Source: Blautia hominis
Lineage (GTDB): Bacteria; Bacillota; Clostridia; Lachnospirales; Lachnospiraceae
DNA: 64,000 bases
NCBI GenBank assembly: GCA_002270465.1
Contig: NQOF01000007.1
Span: forward strand, 62,001-126,000
Direction of reading: 5' to 3'
In this document: one piece after another, positions 36,645 through 44,488 of the stretch
Layout: the number at the start of each line of letters is the position of its first letter
How positions within the stretch are numbered: position 1 is the first letter of the stretch
Made by a program: the position numbers and the translations under genes
Notes under the pieces: model-generated
Told to the model about the DNA's origin: nothing
What the model saw: only the letters and a program-made list of their open reading frames with translations
Database searches by the model: none

Positions 36645-36825
36645 GGGCTGTTGGGGGTGGGGGCTGTGCTCCTGTGGCAGCCAGCTTCGTTCCCCTTCAA
36701 CTAAGCGCTAACTGCGGCTAAGACGCTCAGCAAAGGCTTCGCGCCAAGTCTCCGTAAGCGCTGGATTTTCAGGCTCTCTCCCGCAATGTCTGCCACAGGA
36801 GCACAGCCCCTACCCCCAACAACCC
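36645..36825. repeat. repeat C copy 2: 181-bp foldback
   Basis: Arms 36645-36680 and 36790-36825 pair over 36 nt with one mismatch and one G-T pair around a 109-nt loop. Loop sequence is about 94% identical to copy 1 (8498-8678), while the arms carry paired changes. With repeat D it fills the 36559-37237 gap between the binding protein and the alcohol dehydrogenase gene. I see no protein gene there. Confidence 0.87.
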
Positions 36826-36932
36826 TGGTTTTCTCTGCCGGAAGTATAAAACCATTGCATATAGACTTTCATCTCTTGCCTTTGATTCTATAAGAGTAAA
36901 TCATCTAGCAAACCCGCGGTCAGTGAAGAACA

Positions 36933-37135
36933 GGAAGTGATTGGGAGAGGGCCGGGGGAGGGAGAAACCTGTGAGCGATGTTTTAGTGGAGCGCCGCGGA
37001 GATCCACCTGCCCCAGCTACTTAATGAAGAGGCCTTTGCCGATGAATTTAGTAGATGGGAGCAGGTTAGCTCCGTGGCAGCGGAACGCTTCGCTCACAGG
37101 TTTCTCCCTCCCCCGGCCCTCTCCCAATCACTTCC
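36933..37135. repeat. repeat D copy 2: 45-bp perfect palindrome arms
   Basis: 36933-36977 and 37091-37135 are perfect reverse complements over 45 bp, GC-rich (GAGAGGGCCGGGGGAGGG inside), around a 113-nt loop. Reading frames crossing it are low-complexity shadows of the palindrome. A shortened relative follows repeat C copy 1 at 8772-8814, so C and D travel as a pair. Confidence 0.88.
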
Positions 37136-37237
37136 GTCCGCCTTCCCATTCCCATTCCCATTCCCCATCTGTTCCTCAAAAAAGCCCCAGAAACCGATAC
37201 GCCCACCGGTCCCTGGAGCTTCATACTATCTATTGAA

Positions 37238-38389
37238 TTACCACAAATTCCTATAAATCTGTTTCACATCATCCTCAGTAACATCCCTCATAGTGTTCTG
37301 TGGACTTCCGCTGTCCATAGCATCAAATGCCATCTTATCGATCACTTTAAAGAACTCGTCTTTATCAATCCCAAATTCAGCCAGTGTAGGTGTTTCCAGC
37401 TCTTTTGCGATAGCATCCACTGCTGCCAGGAATTTTTCACTTGCTTCTTTGTCAGAATCCGTATCTGCTGCAACGCCAACTGCGCGTCCCAGTTCTGCAA
37501 AACGGTCATATGCGCCTTCCAGTGCAAAGGTCAGGCACTCTTTTAACAGCATGGCATTGGAAAGACCATGTGCTACATGGAACAGGGCGCCGATTGGACG
37601 GCTCATTCCGTGGATAATGGTAACGGATGCGTTGTTGAATGCGATACCAGCCTCAAGAGCTGCTACAGACATCTGTACTCTGGCTTCCTCATTGCTGCCG
37701 TCCTTGAATGCTGCCGGCAGATATTTGAAGATACGTTTTACTGCTGACATAGCAAAAGTATCGGAAAGTGTCTGTGCTTTTCTGGAAGTGTAGGCTTCCA
37801 CTGCGTGACATAATGCATCCAGACCGGTAGCTGCTGTGATCTTAGGCGGTGCGGTCATGGTGAACTGCGGGTCAATGATGGCCAGGCTCGGCATCAGGAC
37901 TTTGCCCTTTAACAGCATTTTGATATTCTTCTTTGTATCTGTGATGATCGTGAACTGTGTAGCTTCAGAACCGGTCCCTGCTGTGGTGGGGATCGCTACC
38001 ATAGGAGGTACCTCCACATCAATCACTTTTCCCATGTAATCAGAAATATTTCCTCCGTTTATAACCAGAGAACCGATGGCTTTCATGGAATCAATGGGAC
38101 TTCCTCCGCCCAGGGCTACCAGGAAGTCGCAGCCTTCCTCTTTGTATAATTTCAGGCCATTTTCAATCATGGTATCTGTAGGCTCGCCTATGATCTCAGA
38201 GTAGATCGCATATGCAACCCCCTGATTTTTCAGAGCCGCCTCAACTTTTGCACAGTTTCCAAGCTGGATCATCACTTTATCTGTAACAATAAGGGCTTTC
38301 TTTCCCAGTCCTTTTAATACTGTCTCTGCCATATTTAATGCGCCTGAACCGGAAATGATCTGACCCGGTACGATAAATTCTCTTGCCAT
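37238..38389 (-). CDS. iron-containing alcohol dehydrogenase
   Basis: This 383-residue group III Fe-dependent dehydrogenase binds NAD(P) through GGGSPID and shows IPTTAGTGSEATQF, GLDALCHAVEAYTS and HGMSRPIGALFHVAHG, which carry the metal Asp and His residues. Its position after iolB in the iolC-D-B run suggests it reduces malonate semialdehyde, the C3 product of inositol breakdown, to 3-hydroxypropionate. Another aldehyde is possible. The ATG follows AAGGAG. The repeat A insertion lies between it and iolB. Confidence 0.87.
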   Translation of the reverse strand: MAREFIVPGQIISGSGALNMAETVLKGLGKKALIVTDKVMIQLGNCAKVEAALKNQGVAYAIYSEIIGEPTDTMIENGLKLYKEEGCDFLVALGGGSPIDSMKAIGSLVINGGNISDYMGKVIDVEVPPMVAIPTTAGTGSEATQFTIITDTKKNIKMLLKGKVLMPSLAIIDPQFTMTAPPKITAATGLDALCHAVEAYTSRKAQTLSDTFAMSAVKRIFKYLPAAFKDGSNEEARVQMSVAALEAGIAFNNASVTIIHGMSRPIGALFHVAHGLSNAMLLKECLTFALEGAYDRFAELGRAVGVAADTDSDKEASEKFLAAVDAIAKELETPTLAEFGIDKDEFFKVIDKMAFDAMDSGSPQNTMRDVTEDDVKQIYRNLW

Positions 38390-38437
38390 AATCGTGTACT
38401 CCTTTTTCTTATTCTCTATTTTTTTATATGGGATTTC

Positions 38438-38565
38438 TTAACTATTCAACAGGTCTGCGCATTCACTGCGCTGACCGTAAGAAAGTGTTCCACGGCCAAG
38501 CAAAAATCCCATCGCCAAAGGCAATTCTGCATGGATTTTTGCCTGTAACTGTGAGGAACAGTTAC
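38438..38565. repeat. repeat A copy 2 (MITE-like, TSD)
   Basis: This element of about 128 bp has the same orientation as copy 1. The left end TTAACTATTC and right end GAACAGTTAC form decayed inverted termini. Direct repeats GGGATTTC(TT) flank it (38430-38439 and 38566-38575), and the right one reaches into the iolB stop codon. It lies inside the iol operon between iolB and the alcohol dehydrogenase. Confidence 0.88.
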
Positions 38566-38573
38566 GGGATTTC

Positions 38574-39359
38574 TTAGAACTCAGCGTCGTGAAGCCAGGT
38601 GTAACGCTCATCCTCACAGCGGTCTGTCTGCAGCCATGGATTTCCTTCAATATGGCGGATCATCCAGCAGGTGTACATCTGGAATCCCGGAGCCACTGCC
38701 TGAGGATGCAGCTCACCGCCCGGGATTGCGGAAAAGCTTCCGTCGGTGCTCTTGAAGACCTGATCTCCCACAAAGCTGGCTCCAAAACCTTCCGGACGGT
38801 CAAACATGAAGTAATAAGTCTCCGGCTGGGGATGTCTGTGGGGCAGATATCCTGACCAGTTTCCTCTGTCGTTGAGGACTTCCCCTAATACCATGTTGGA
38901 CCAGGGAGCGATATCATGGTCAAAGATCGTGTTGACTCTTCTCTTGGCAACATTGCCGAATTTACCTTTGCAGGAATAGCCCCAGGGAGCATCCTCCGGC
39001 CTATATAATTTAGCAGCAAACTCTGTATTGTTCTTTGTGCACTGTACTAATATCTCGGAATCTGCATCTGCAGTTACACGTACCTCTGTTCCTGTGCACA
39101 CATGTACACACCAAGGCCCCTCTGTGAATACGTCTTTTCTGCTGACAGCCTCCTCATTTCCTTCCCATGTATAAACGATCTTTCCGGAGAGCAGAAGTAC
39201 AGCCACTTCCTCACCGTCTCTTTTGAAGAATCTGGTCTCACCGGCTTTCATGCGGTAAACACGGATATCCATCATCATGTCTTTATATTCGTTGTCATAA
39301 GTTGTCAGAATCTTTTCACCGTTTGCGTCAAACTCCGGGTATCCAAACACTTTTCCCAT
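38574..39359 (-). CDS. iolB: 5-deoxy-glucuronate isomerase
   Basis: This 261-residue bicupin enzyme converts 5-deoxy-glucuronate to 2-deoxy-5-keto-gluconate in inositol catabolism. Metal and substrate segments are GYLPHRHPQPETYYFMFDRP (His-His-Glu), GGELHPQAVAPGF and WMIRH near the end. Length is typical. The ATG follows AGGAGGATATTAGAT. It is in line behind iolD with a 238-bp gap in which I saw only weak hairpins. Confidence 0.95.
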   Translation of the reverse strand: MGKVFGYPEFDANGEKILTTYDNEYKDMMMDIRVYRMKAGETRFFKRDGEEVAVLLLSGKIVYTWEGNEEAVSRKDVFTEGPWCVHVCTGTEVRVTADADSEILVQCTKNNTEFAAKLYRPEDAPWGYSCKGKFGNVAKRRVNTIFDHDIAPWSNMVLGEVLNDRGNWSGYLPHRHPQPETYYFMFDRPEGFGASFVGDQVFKSTDGSFSAIPGGELHPQAVAPGFQMYTCWMIRHIEGNPWLQTDRCEDERYTWLHDAEF

Positions 39360-39597
39360 ATCTAATATCCTCCTGCTACAATATATTTATGGTTCATATC
39401 CCTAACAGACCGTAAGGGATCATCCATCTTCTTTTACATGCTGTTATCCTGCAGCAGCCCTCCGGTATCCAACTGCTGCATCTGGTTTTGCCGCACCGGC
39501 CCGATTTCCCTGCACTGCCGCTGTTATTCCGGTTAAGGAAAAGGGCAGCCGTGTTGAGAGCGGATGGGTCCGTGCGGCATCCTGTTTTTATATAAGA

Positions 39598-41529
39598 TCA
39601 ATAAGCTCTGGACTCATTACGTCCTGTCATAACGCCTTCGCAGGCTTTCTTTACACTGTCCTTGTCAGATGTTGTAGCGATTCCTACGTTCCACCAGGAT
39701 TCGTAACCGTCTGTCATGGTTTTTGGAATTACTTTCAGGTCAAAGAGGCAGGCAATCTCCTGTTTCTTCGCATCCTCAAGTGCGTCAACCAGTTCAGCGA
39801 TGGTTTTGCAGGTATATGTCTTCAGGCCATAGCCCTCACCGATTTTTGCGTAGTCTACAGGGATCAGATCTCCGGTAGGTTTCTTTCCGTCTGTATAACG
39901 GAACTCTGTGGCAATACTTCCGATACCGTGGTTCATCTCCAGGTTGTTGATACAGCCGAATCCGCAGTTGTCGAATACTAAGATGTTTACTTTCTTTCTC
40001 TCCTGCATGATGGTCATAATCTCACTGTGGAGCATCTGGAAGCTGGAGTCACCTACTACGCAGTATACTTCATTTTCCGGCTCTGCAAATTTTACGCCCA
40101 GAGTGGCTGCAACTTCGTAGCCCATGCAGGAATAGCCGTACTCTGCATGATATCCGCCTCTCTTGTCTGTTCTCCACATACGCTGCATACAACTGGGAAG
40201 GGAACCGCCTGCTGTGATGATGGTAGCGTCCTTGTCAATGGTCTTGTTGATAGCTGCCAGGGCTGCAGTCTGTGTGATCTTACCGTTTGTCAGTTTTACA
40301 AATTCAGGAACTGTTCTCGGGTCTCTTGCCTTGATGATCGGCTCAAAGTCATCGCCTGTGTATTCAATCCCTGCCAGACGATCCCACTCTTTATCCCATG
40401 CCCCCTTGGCTGCTTCGATCTCTCCGGTGTAGGAAGAAACATATCCTTTTGCGCGGAGCTTTTCAGCCAGGGCTTCCACAGTCACTTTTGCATCACCGAT
40501 GGCCTTTACAGCGTCCATCTTGTATGCATGGTATCTATTGTTGTTAATGGTGACAAATTTCACGTCATCATTTCTGAACAAGTGCTTGGAGCTTGTGGTG
40601 AAGTCGGAAAGTCTGGAGCCTACAGCGATCACTACGTCAGCATCTTTTGCAATGACATTGGATGCCAGGGTACCTGTGACGCCGATACCACCTAGGCAGT
40701 AAGGATTGCTCGTCTGGCACGCACTCTTTCCTGCCTGGCTCTCGCCGAATGGAATATGGAATTCCTCGCAGAATTTCTCAACTGTCTCACCGGCTTCAGA
40801 ATATTTCACACCGCCGCCTACAATAAGCAGAGGTCTCTTTGCGTTTGCAATGATTTCAGCTACATCTTCCAGTTCTTCTTCCACAGCTACAGGACGTGTG
40901 ATCCTGTGTACGCGTTTCTCAAAGAAATAATCCGGGTAATCATAAGATTCACCCTCTACATCCTGGGGAAGGGCGATACAGCAGGCACCTGTCTCAGAGG
41001 GATCTGTCAGCACGCGCATTGCGTTGATCAGTGCTGTCATAAGCTGTTCCGGACGTGTGATCCTATCCCAGTATTTGCATACCGGCTTAAATGCATCATT
41101 TGTTGTTGTAGCCAGGCTGCTGCTCTGCTCTAACTGCTGCAGAACCGGGTCAGGCTGTCTGGATGCAAAGGTATCAGCCGGGAACACCAGAAGCGGAATA
41201 TTGTTCACTGTGGCAGTCGCGCAGGCTGTCACCATGTTGGCAGCTCCGGGGCCTACAGAGGAGGCACAGGGAATGATGCTCTTTCTGTTATTCTGCTTTG
41301 CAAATGCTGTTGCCACGTGGCACATGCCCTGCTCGTTTCTTCCCTGCATAACTCTTAACTGTCCCGGATCAGTATCCAGAGCCTCTCCAAGGCCCACTGC
41401 AATACCGTGTCCGAAAATGGTGAAGAAACCTTCTACAAATTTTGTCTCCACGCCGTCCATGGATACATACTGATTATCTAAAAATTTAACGATAGCCTGT
41501 GCAACCGTCATTCTTGTTGTCTTTGCCAT
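39598..41529 (-). CDS. iolD: 3D-trihydroxycyclohexane-1,2-dione hydrolase
   Basis: This 643-residue thiamine-diphosphate enzyme opens the inositol-derived ring to 5-deoxy-glucuronate. Features are the N-terminal GFFTIFGHGIAVGLGEAL and GRNEQGMCHVATAFAKQ, a central domain with VVIAVGSRLSDF, and the ThDP-binding GDSSFQMLHSEIMTIMQERKK...NNCGFG-type region near the C-terminus. Size and order match IolD. The ATG follows AAAGGAG. Confidence 0.96.
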   Translation of the reverse strand: MAKTTRMTVAQAIVKFLDNQYVSMDGVETKFVEGFFTIFGHGIAVGLGEALDTDPGQLRVMQGRNEQGMCHVATAFAKQNNRKSIIPCASSVGPGAANMVTACATATVNNIPLLVFPADTFASRQPDPVLQQLEQSSSLATTTNDAFKPVCKYWDRITRPEQLMTALINAMRVLTDPSETGACCIALPQDVEGESYDYPDYFFEKRVHRITRPVAVEEELEDVAEIIANAKRPLLIVGGGVKYSEAGETVEKFCEEFHIPFGESQAGKSACQTSNPYCLGGIGVTGTLASNVIAKDADVVIAVGSRLSDFTTSSKHLFRNDDVKFVTINNNRYHAYKMDAVKAIGDAKVTVEALAEKLRAKGYVSSYTGEIEAAKGAWDKEWDRLAGIEYTGDDFEPIIKARDPRTVPEFVKLTNGKITQTAALAAINKTIDKDATIITAGGSLPSCMQRMWRTDKRGGYHAEYGYSCMGYEVAATLGVKFAEPENEVYCVVGDSSFQMLHSEIMTIMQERKKVNILVFDNCGFGCINNLEMNHGIGSIATEFRYTDGKKPTGDLIPVDYAKIGEGYGLKTYTCKTIAELVDALEDAKKQEIACLFDLKVIPKTMTDGYESWWNVGIATTSDKDSVKKACEGVMTGRNESRAY

Positions 41530-41661
41530 GATTAATCTCCTTTCATTTTACCGTGCAGGCTTTGCCTGCGTTACGGGCGAGGGGGGAACTCCCGGCCCGC
41601 CCCGCAGTCAGTGTTTATGTTAGTATCTATGTCAACGAATGTTACATCCGTTATGATGCCT

Positions 41662-42696
41662 TTATACCCTTGCGATCATCTCTCCGAATTTTTCTTTCTC
41701 TTCTTTGATAAATGCGTGTACCGCGTCCGGTCCCGGAAGGGAATCGGAACAGTTGTTGCTTCTTACCATCATGGAAGCCTCTGCGGAACCGAATTCCAGG
41801 CAGTCGATCACTTCCCATCCCTGATACAGGCCGTATAAGAAACCTGAGCCGTATCCGTCTCCGCCGCCGAAGCCTTTTCTGGCGTCAACCGGGAAGGGTT
41901 TGATGGAATATTTCTGTCCGTCACAGGTGTAGGCTGTGGACCCTTTCATTCCGTGTTTGATCACAACGATCTTTGCGTTGTAACCCTGCCACAGGGCTGC
42001 GGACTCTTCATCTGTCATGCCCGGCTGGATCAGCTTTTCTGTCAGGTCAAACTCTTCTCTGGAACCCATGATGATGTCAGCTTCTTTTGCTACCATGGAG
42101 TAGTAGATCGCTATCTCATCGCTGTTCTTCCAGTTATACTCTCTGTAGTCAATGTCAAAAATAATCTTTGTATTGTTTTTCTTTGCCAGAAGTACGGCTT
42201 TGATAGCTGCTTCTCTGGAAGGACTCTCCGCCAGCGCTGTTCCGGAGATCAGGATCGCTTTTGTCTGTTTTATGTACTCCTCATCAATGTCATCCACGTG
42301 AAGCTGTAAGTCAGCAATGCAGTTTCTGTACATCAGGATGCTGCTTTCCTTGGCTGATAACATCTCTGTAAATGTAAGACCCAGTTTCTCACCGCCGGTG
42401 CATCTTGTAATGTGTGATGTGTCAATTCCCTGCTCATCGAAATAATCCACTACATAGTCACCAAACTGGTCATCCGATACTTTACCCAGAAAACCTGCCT
42501 TCATTCCGTGTCTTGTAACACCTACAGCGATGTTGGCCGGTGAACCGCCGACAAATTTCTCAAACATATGAACTTTCTTCAGTGGTTTGAACTCCTCTTT
42601 TACCTGGTCATTGTAAGCTGGGTTAAAGTCAATTGCCACGCGGCCCAGTAATACCAGATCCATTGGTCTGCTCTGATCAAATTCTACATACTTCAT
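41662..42696 (-). CDS. iolC: 5-dehydro-2-deoxygluconokinase
   Basis: This 344-residue PfkB-family kinase phosphorylates 2-deoxy-5-keto-gluconate. It shows GGSPANIAVGVTRHGMKAGF, VSDDQFGDYVVDYF, and the anion hole/catalytic motif GFGGGDGYGSGFLYGL with Asp as base. The start ATG at 42694-42696 follows AGGAGGAAAGTTGTT; an upstream in-frame ATG is unlikely. First gene of the iolC-D-B-dehydrogenase run, behind a repeat-rich promoter. Confidence 0.94.
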   Translation of the reverse strand: MKYVEFDQSRPMDLVLLGRVAIDFNPAYNDQVKEEFKPLKKVHMFEKFVGGSPANIAVGVTRHGMKAGFLGKVSDDQFGDYVVDYFDEQGIDTSHITRCTGGEKLGLTFTEMLSAKESSILMYRNCIADLQLHVDDIDEEYIKQTKAILISGTALAESPSREAAIKAVLLAKKNNTKIIFDIDYREYNWKNSDEIAIYYSMVAKEADIIMGSREEFDLTEKLIQPGMTDEESAALWQGYNAKIVVIKHGMKGSTAYTCDGQKYSIKPFPVDARKGFGGGDGYGSGFLYGLYQGWEVIDCLEFGSAEASMMVRSNNCSDSLPGPDAVHAFIKEEKEKFGEMIARV

Positions 42697-42724
42697 AACA
42701 ACTTTCCTCCTGTTTTCTCCATCC

Positions 42725-42910
42725 ATGTTTGCGTGCTTTTTATTTATGTGTGCGTTTACGTGCTTTCCTTTTGTGCTTTTATAGTATCACACGCGCATAA
42801 AATGTGCAAGCACTTTTTTTGTTTTTACAACCTTTCTATTTTGTGCACAAATATAAGGGTTGATTTTGTAGCATTTTCACAATAACATGTGCGTGCTTTT
42901 AATGTGTGCT
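42725..42910 (-). promoter_or_regulatory. iolC promoter with GCGTGC half-sites
   Basis: On the minus strand -35 TTGCAC (42804-42809), a 17-bp spacer and -10 TACTAT (42781-42786) form the promoter. At least six GCGTGC/GTGTGC/ACGTGC-type half-sites lie around it, on both sides (for example GCGTGCTTTT near 42729 and 42894). They share the core with the LacI operators at iolG and in front of lacI-2. Confidence 0.72.
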
Positions 42911-43052
42911 TTTCAGCAGTGACCTTCGCCTACAGGATTCCTATGTTACAGATGACTTCAGGATTTCAGGCTTTTTATCGCAAAATGTGTCTTTTGCGGG
43001 GTTGGGGTCAAACATGATACATGAAAGTTTAAAGCCTTTACCAGAAAATAAA

Positions 43053-43120
43053 AGCCGGAAATTTTCGGAAAGAATGATAAGCGTACAAATCTCTTCCATT
43101 CTATCCGGAAATTCCCGGCT
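43053..43120 (-). terminator. terminator of the second LacI gene
   Basis: AGCCGG and CCGGCT with neighbouring AATTT/AAATT segments form an imperfect stem with a large loop, followed on the minus strand by TTTATTTT. It occupies the part of the 42697-43169 gap nearest the regulator. Nothing else was recognised there besides the iolC promoter. Confidence 0.55.
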
Positions 43121-43169
43121 GCTGTCTCCCGTTTCCGCAGTGTCTCTCCCATCGAAACCCGCAGATTTT

Positions 43170-44207
43170 CTATAGATTATATTTGGTCTTAATATTGATC
43201 TCCGTATACATGTATTCTTTTTCCGGCATTCTGCCCCGTCTCAACAGATCCGACAAAATGGACAAGGCCCGGTATCCCTGATCATAGCCTTCCTGGTCGA
43301 TGAGAAAATCCACGGTATCTTCCAGAAGCGCCTTCTCATTCTTAGGTGTCAGGTCATAGATGATGACATACGGACGTTTCTCAAGCTTCAGCTTGTCAAA
43401 AGCTTTTCTGACACCTGCCTGCCCGCCGGATGCCACAAAAATCCCCTCCAGATCCGGAAATGCAGACATGGCATTTACAATGATCTTCTCCACCTCATCC
43501 GTATGGTCAAAACTGCTCTGCACCCCCACCAGGTCCATTTCCGGGAAACTTCTCTTTAGCTCCTCCACAAAACCATCCACCCTGCGGCTGCCTGCACTGT
43601 TGGAAAAGTATCCGGTGATGACCAGGACCTTTCCCTTCCCACGCATCATCATTCCCATAAGTCCGGCTGCCGTCCGGCCGCTTTTCCAGTTGTCAAGTCC
43701 CACAAAACAACAGCGTTTTGTGCCTACTATATCAGAGTTAAAGGTGACCACCGGTATGTTCCGCTCCTCTGTCAGTGCGTTGAGCTTAACCCTTACATTG
43801 TCACAGTCCACAGGCATGACAGCCAGTCCGTCAATACCTGCCTCCTCCAGTTCCGTGATCGCCTGCATCTGCTCGGATTCATCCACAGATGCATTCTCCT
43901 TTATGATCACTTCCATGCCCTGGTCCGCCAGCTTCTTGGCCGCGTCCCGGATCCCTTTATTGACCTGCAGCATGAAGGATGACTGGGATAACTGGGTCAC
44001 TACGCCGATCCTCTTCCCCCTGCTGCCCTGCTTTCCTGCACTGTCTGCTTTTTTCCTGTGTTTTGGCACATATCCTATTTCAGACGCTATCTGTTCTATT
44101 TTTTTTGCCACCTCCGGGTTAATTCTTCCCCGGTTATTCAAAGCCCTGTCCACAGTTCCTCTTGAAACCCCTGCAAGCTCTGCAATCTGTTGTATTGTCC
44201 CCGCCAT
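43170..44207 (-). CDS. LacI-family regulator (sister 2)
   Basis: This 345-residue repressor opens with TIQQIAELAGVSRGTVDR and a sensor domain starting IGVVTQLSQSSFML. It is homologous along its length to the LacI protein at 24242-25282, and its recognition helix is identical. The start ATG at 44205-44207 follows CGGAGGCGGATT. It lies upstream of iolC and is the likely regulator of iolCDB. Ligand contacts differ from sister 1, so the inducers may differ. Confidence 0.9.
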   Translation of the reverse strand: MAGTIQQIAELAGVSRGTVDRALNNRGRINPEVAKKIEQIASEIGYVPKHRKKADSAGKQGSRGKRIGVVTQLSQSSFMLQVNKGIRDAAKKLADQGMEVIIKENASVDESEQMQAITELEEAGIDGLAVMPVDCDNVRVKLNALTEERNIPVVTFNSDIVGTKRCCFVGLDNWKSGRTAAGLMGMMMRGKGKVLVITGYFSNSAGSRRVDGFVEELKRSFPEMDLVGVQSSFDHTDEVEKIIVNAMSAFPDLEGIFVASGGQAGVRKAFDKLKLEKRPYVIIYDLTPKNEKALLEDTVDFLIDQEGYDQGYRALSILSDLLRRGRMPEKEYMYTEINIKTKYNL

Positions 44208-44229
44208 AATCCGCCTCCGGAATTTTTTG

Positions 44230-44323
44230 ATTGATAGAATCTCTGCCGCACACGCAAAGCACACGTATATTTCAATTTAGCACGCGTTTTTTCTATTATA
44301 TCCTTTTGCACGCTCTTTTACAA
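44230..44323 (-). promoter_or_regulatory. lacI-2 promoter with GCGTGC half-sites
   Basis: On the minus strand -35 TTGTAA (44318-44323), a 17-bp spacer and a perfect TATAAT (44295-44300) form the promoter. GCGTGC lies in the spacer, and ACGCGTGC, ACGTGTGC and GCGTGTGC lie downstream, consistent with autoregulation. Confidence 0.72.
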
Positions 44324-44343
44324 GCGGTATATGAAAAAACATT

Positions 44344-44481
44344 GTAACTGTTCAGTACCTTCACAGTTACAGGCAAAAATCCATCCATGCAGAATCGCCT
44401 TTGGCGATGGGATTTTTGCTTGGCTGCGGAATGCTTTCTTACGGTCAGCGCAGTGAATGCGCAGACCTACTGAATAGTTAC
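44344..44481. repeat. repeat A copy 3 (MITE-like, 8-bp TSD)
   Basis: This 138-bp element lies inverted relative to copies 1 and 2. Termini GTAACTGTTCAGTA and TACTGAATAGTTAC match at 13 of 14 positions. An exact 8-bp target duplication AAAACATT flanks it (44336-44343 and 44482-44489). The right duplication ends on the first base of the reversed stop codon of the PucR gene. The inner AATCGCC/GGCGATG hairpin is intact. Confidence 0.92.
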
Positions 44482-44488
44482 AAAACAT

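Noticed and set aside
36937-37256. 60-99 residue frames over repeat D
   Set aside because: Pro/Ser/His low-complexity translation of a palindrome; no start signals.
39360-39597. Possible riboswitch or small RNA between iolD and iolB
   Set aside because: Some weak hairpins (CTGCAGCAG and others) but no aptamer pattern I know, and no second copy for comparison.
43360-44280. 306-residue plus-strand frame opposite lacI-2
   Set aside because: Ser/Pro-rich antisense frame of a clear LacI gene.
7593-44481. Possible CRISPR-like repetition
   Set aside because: Repeat A copies are single and kilobases apart, with no spacer array.
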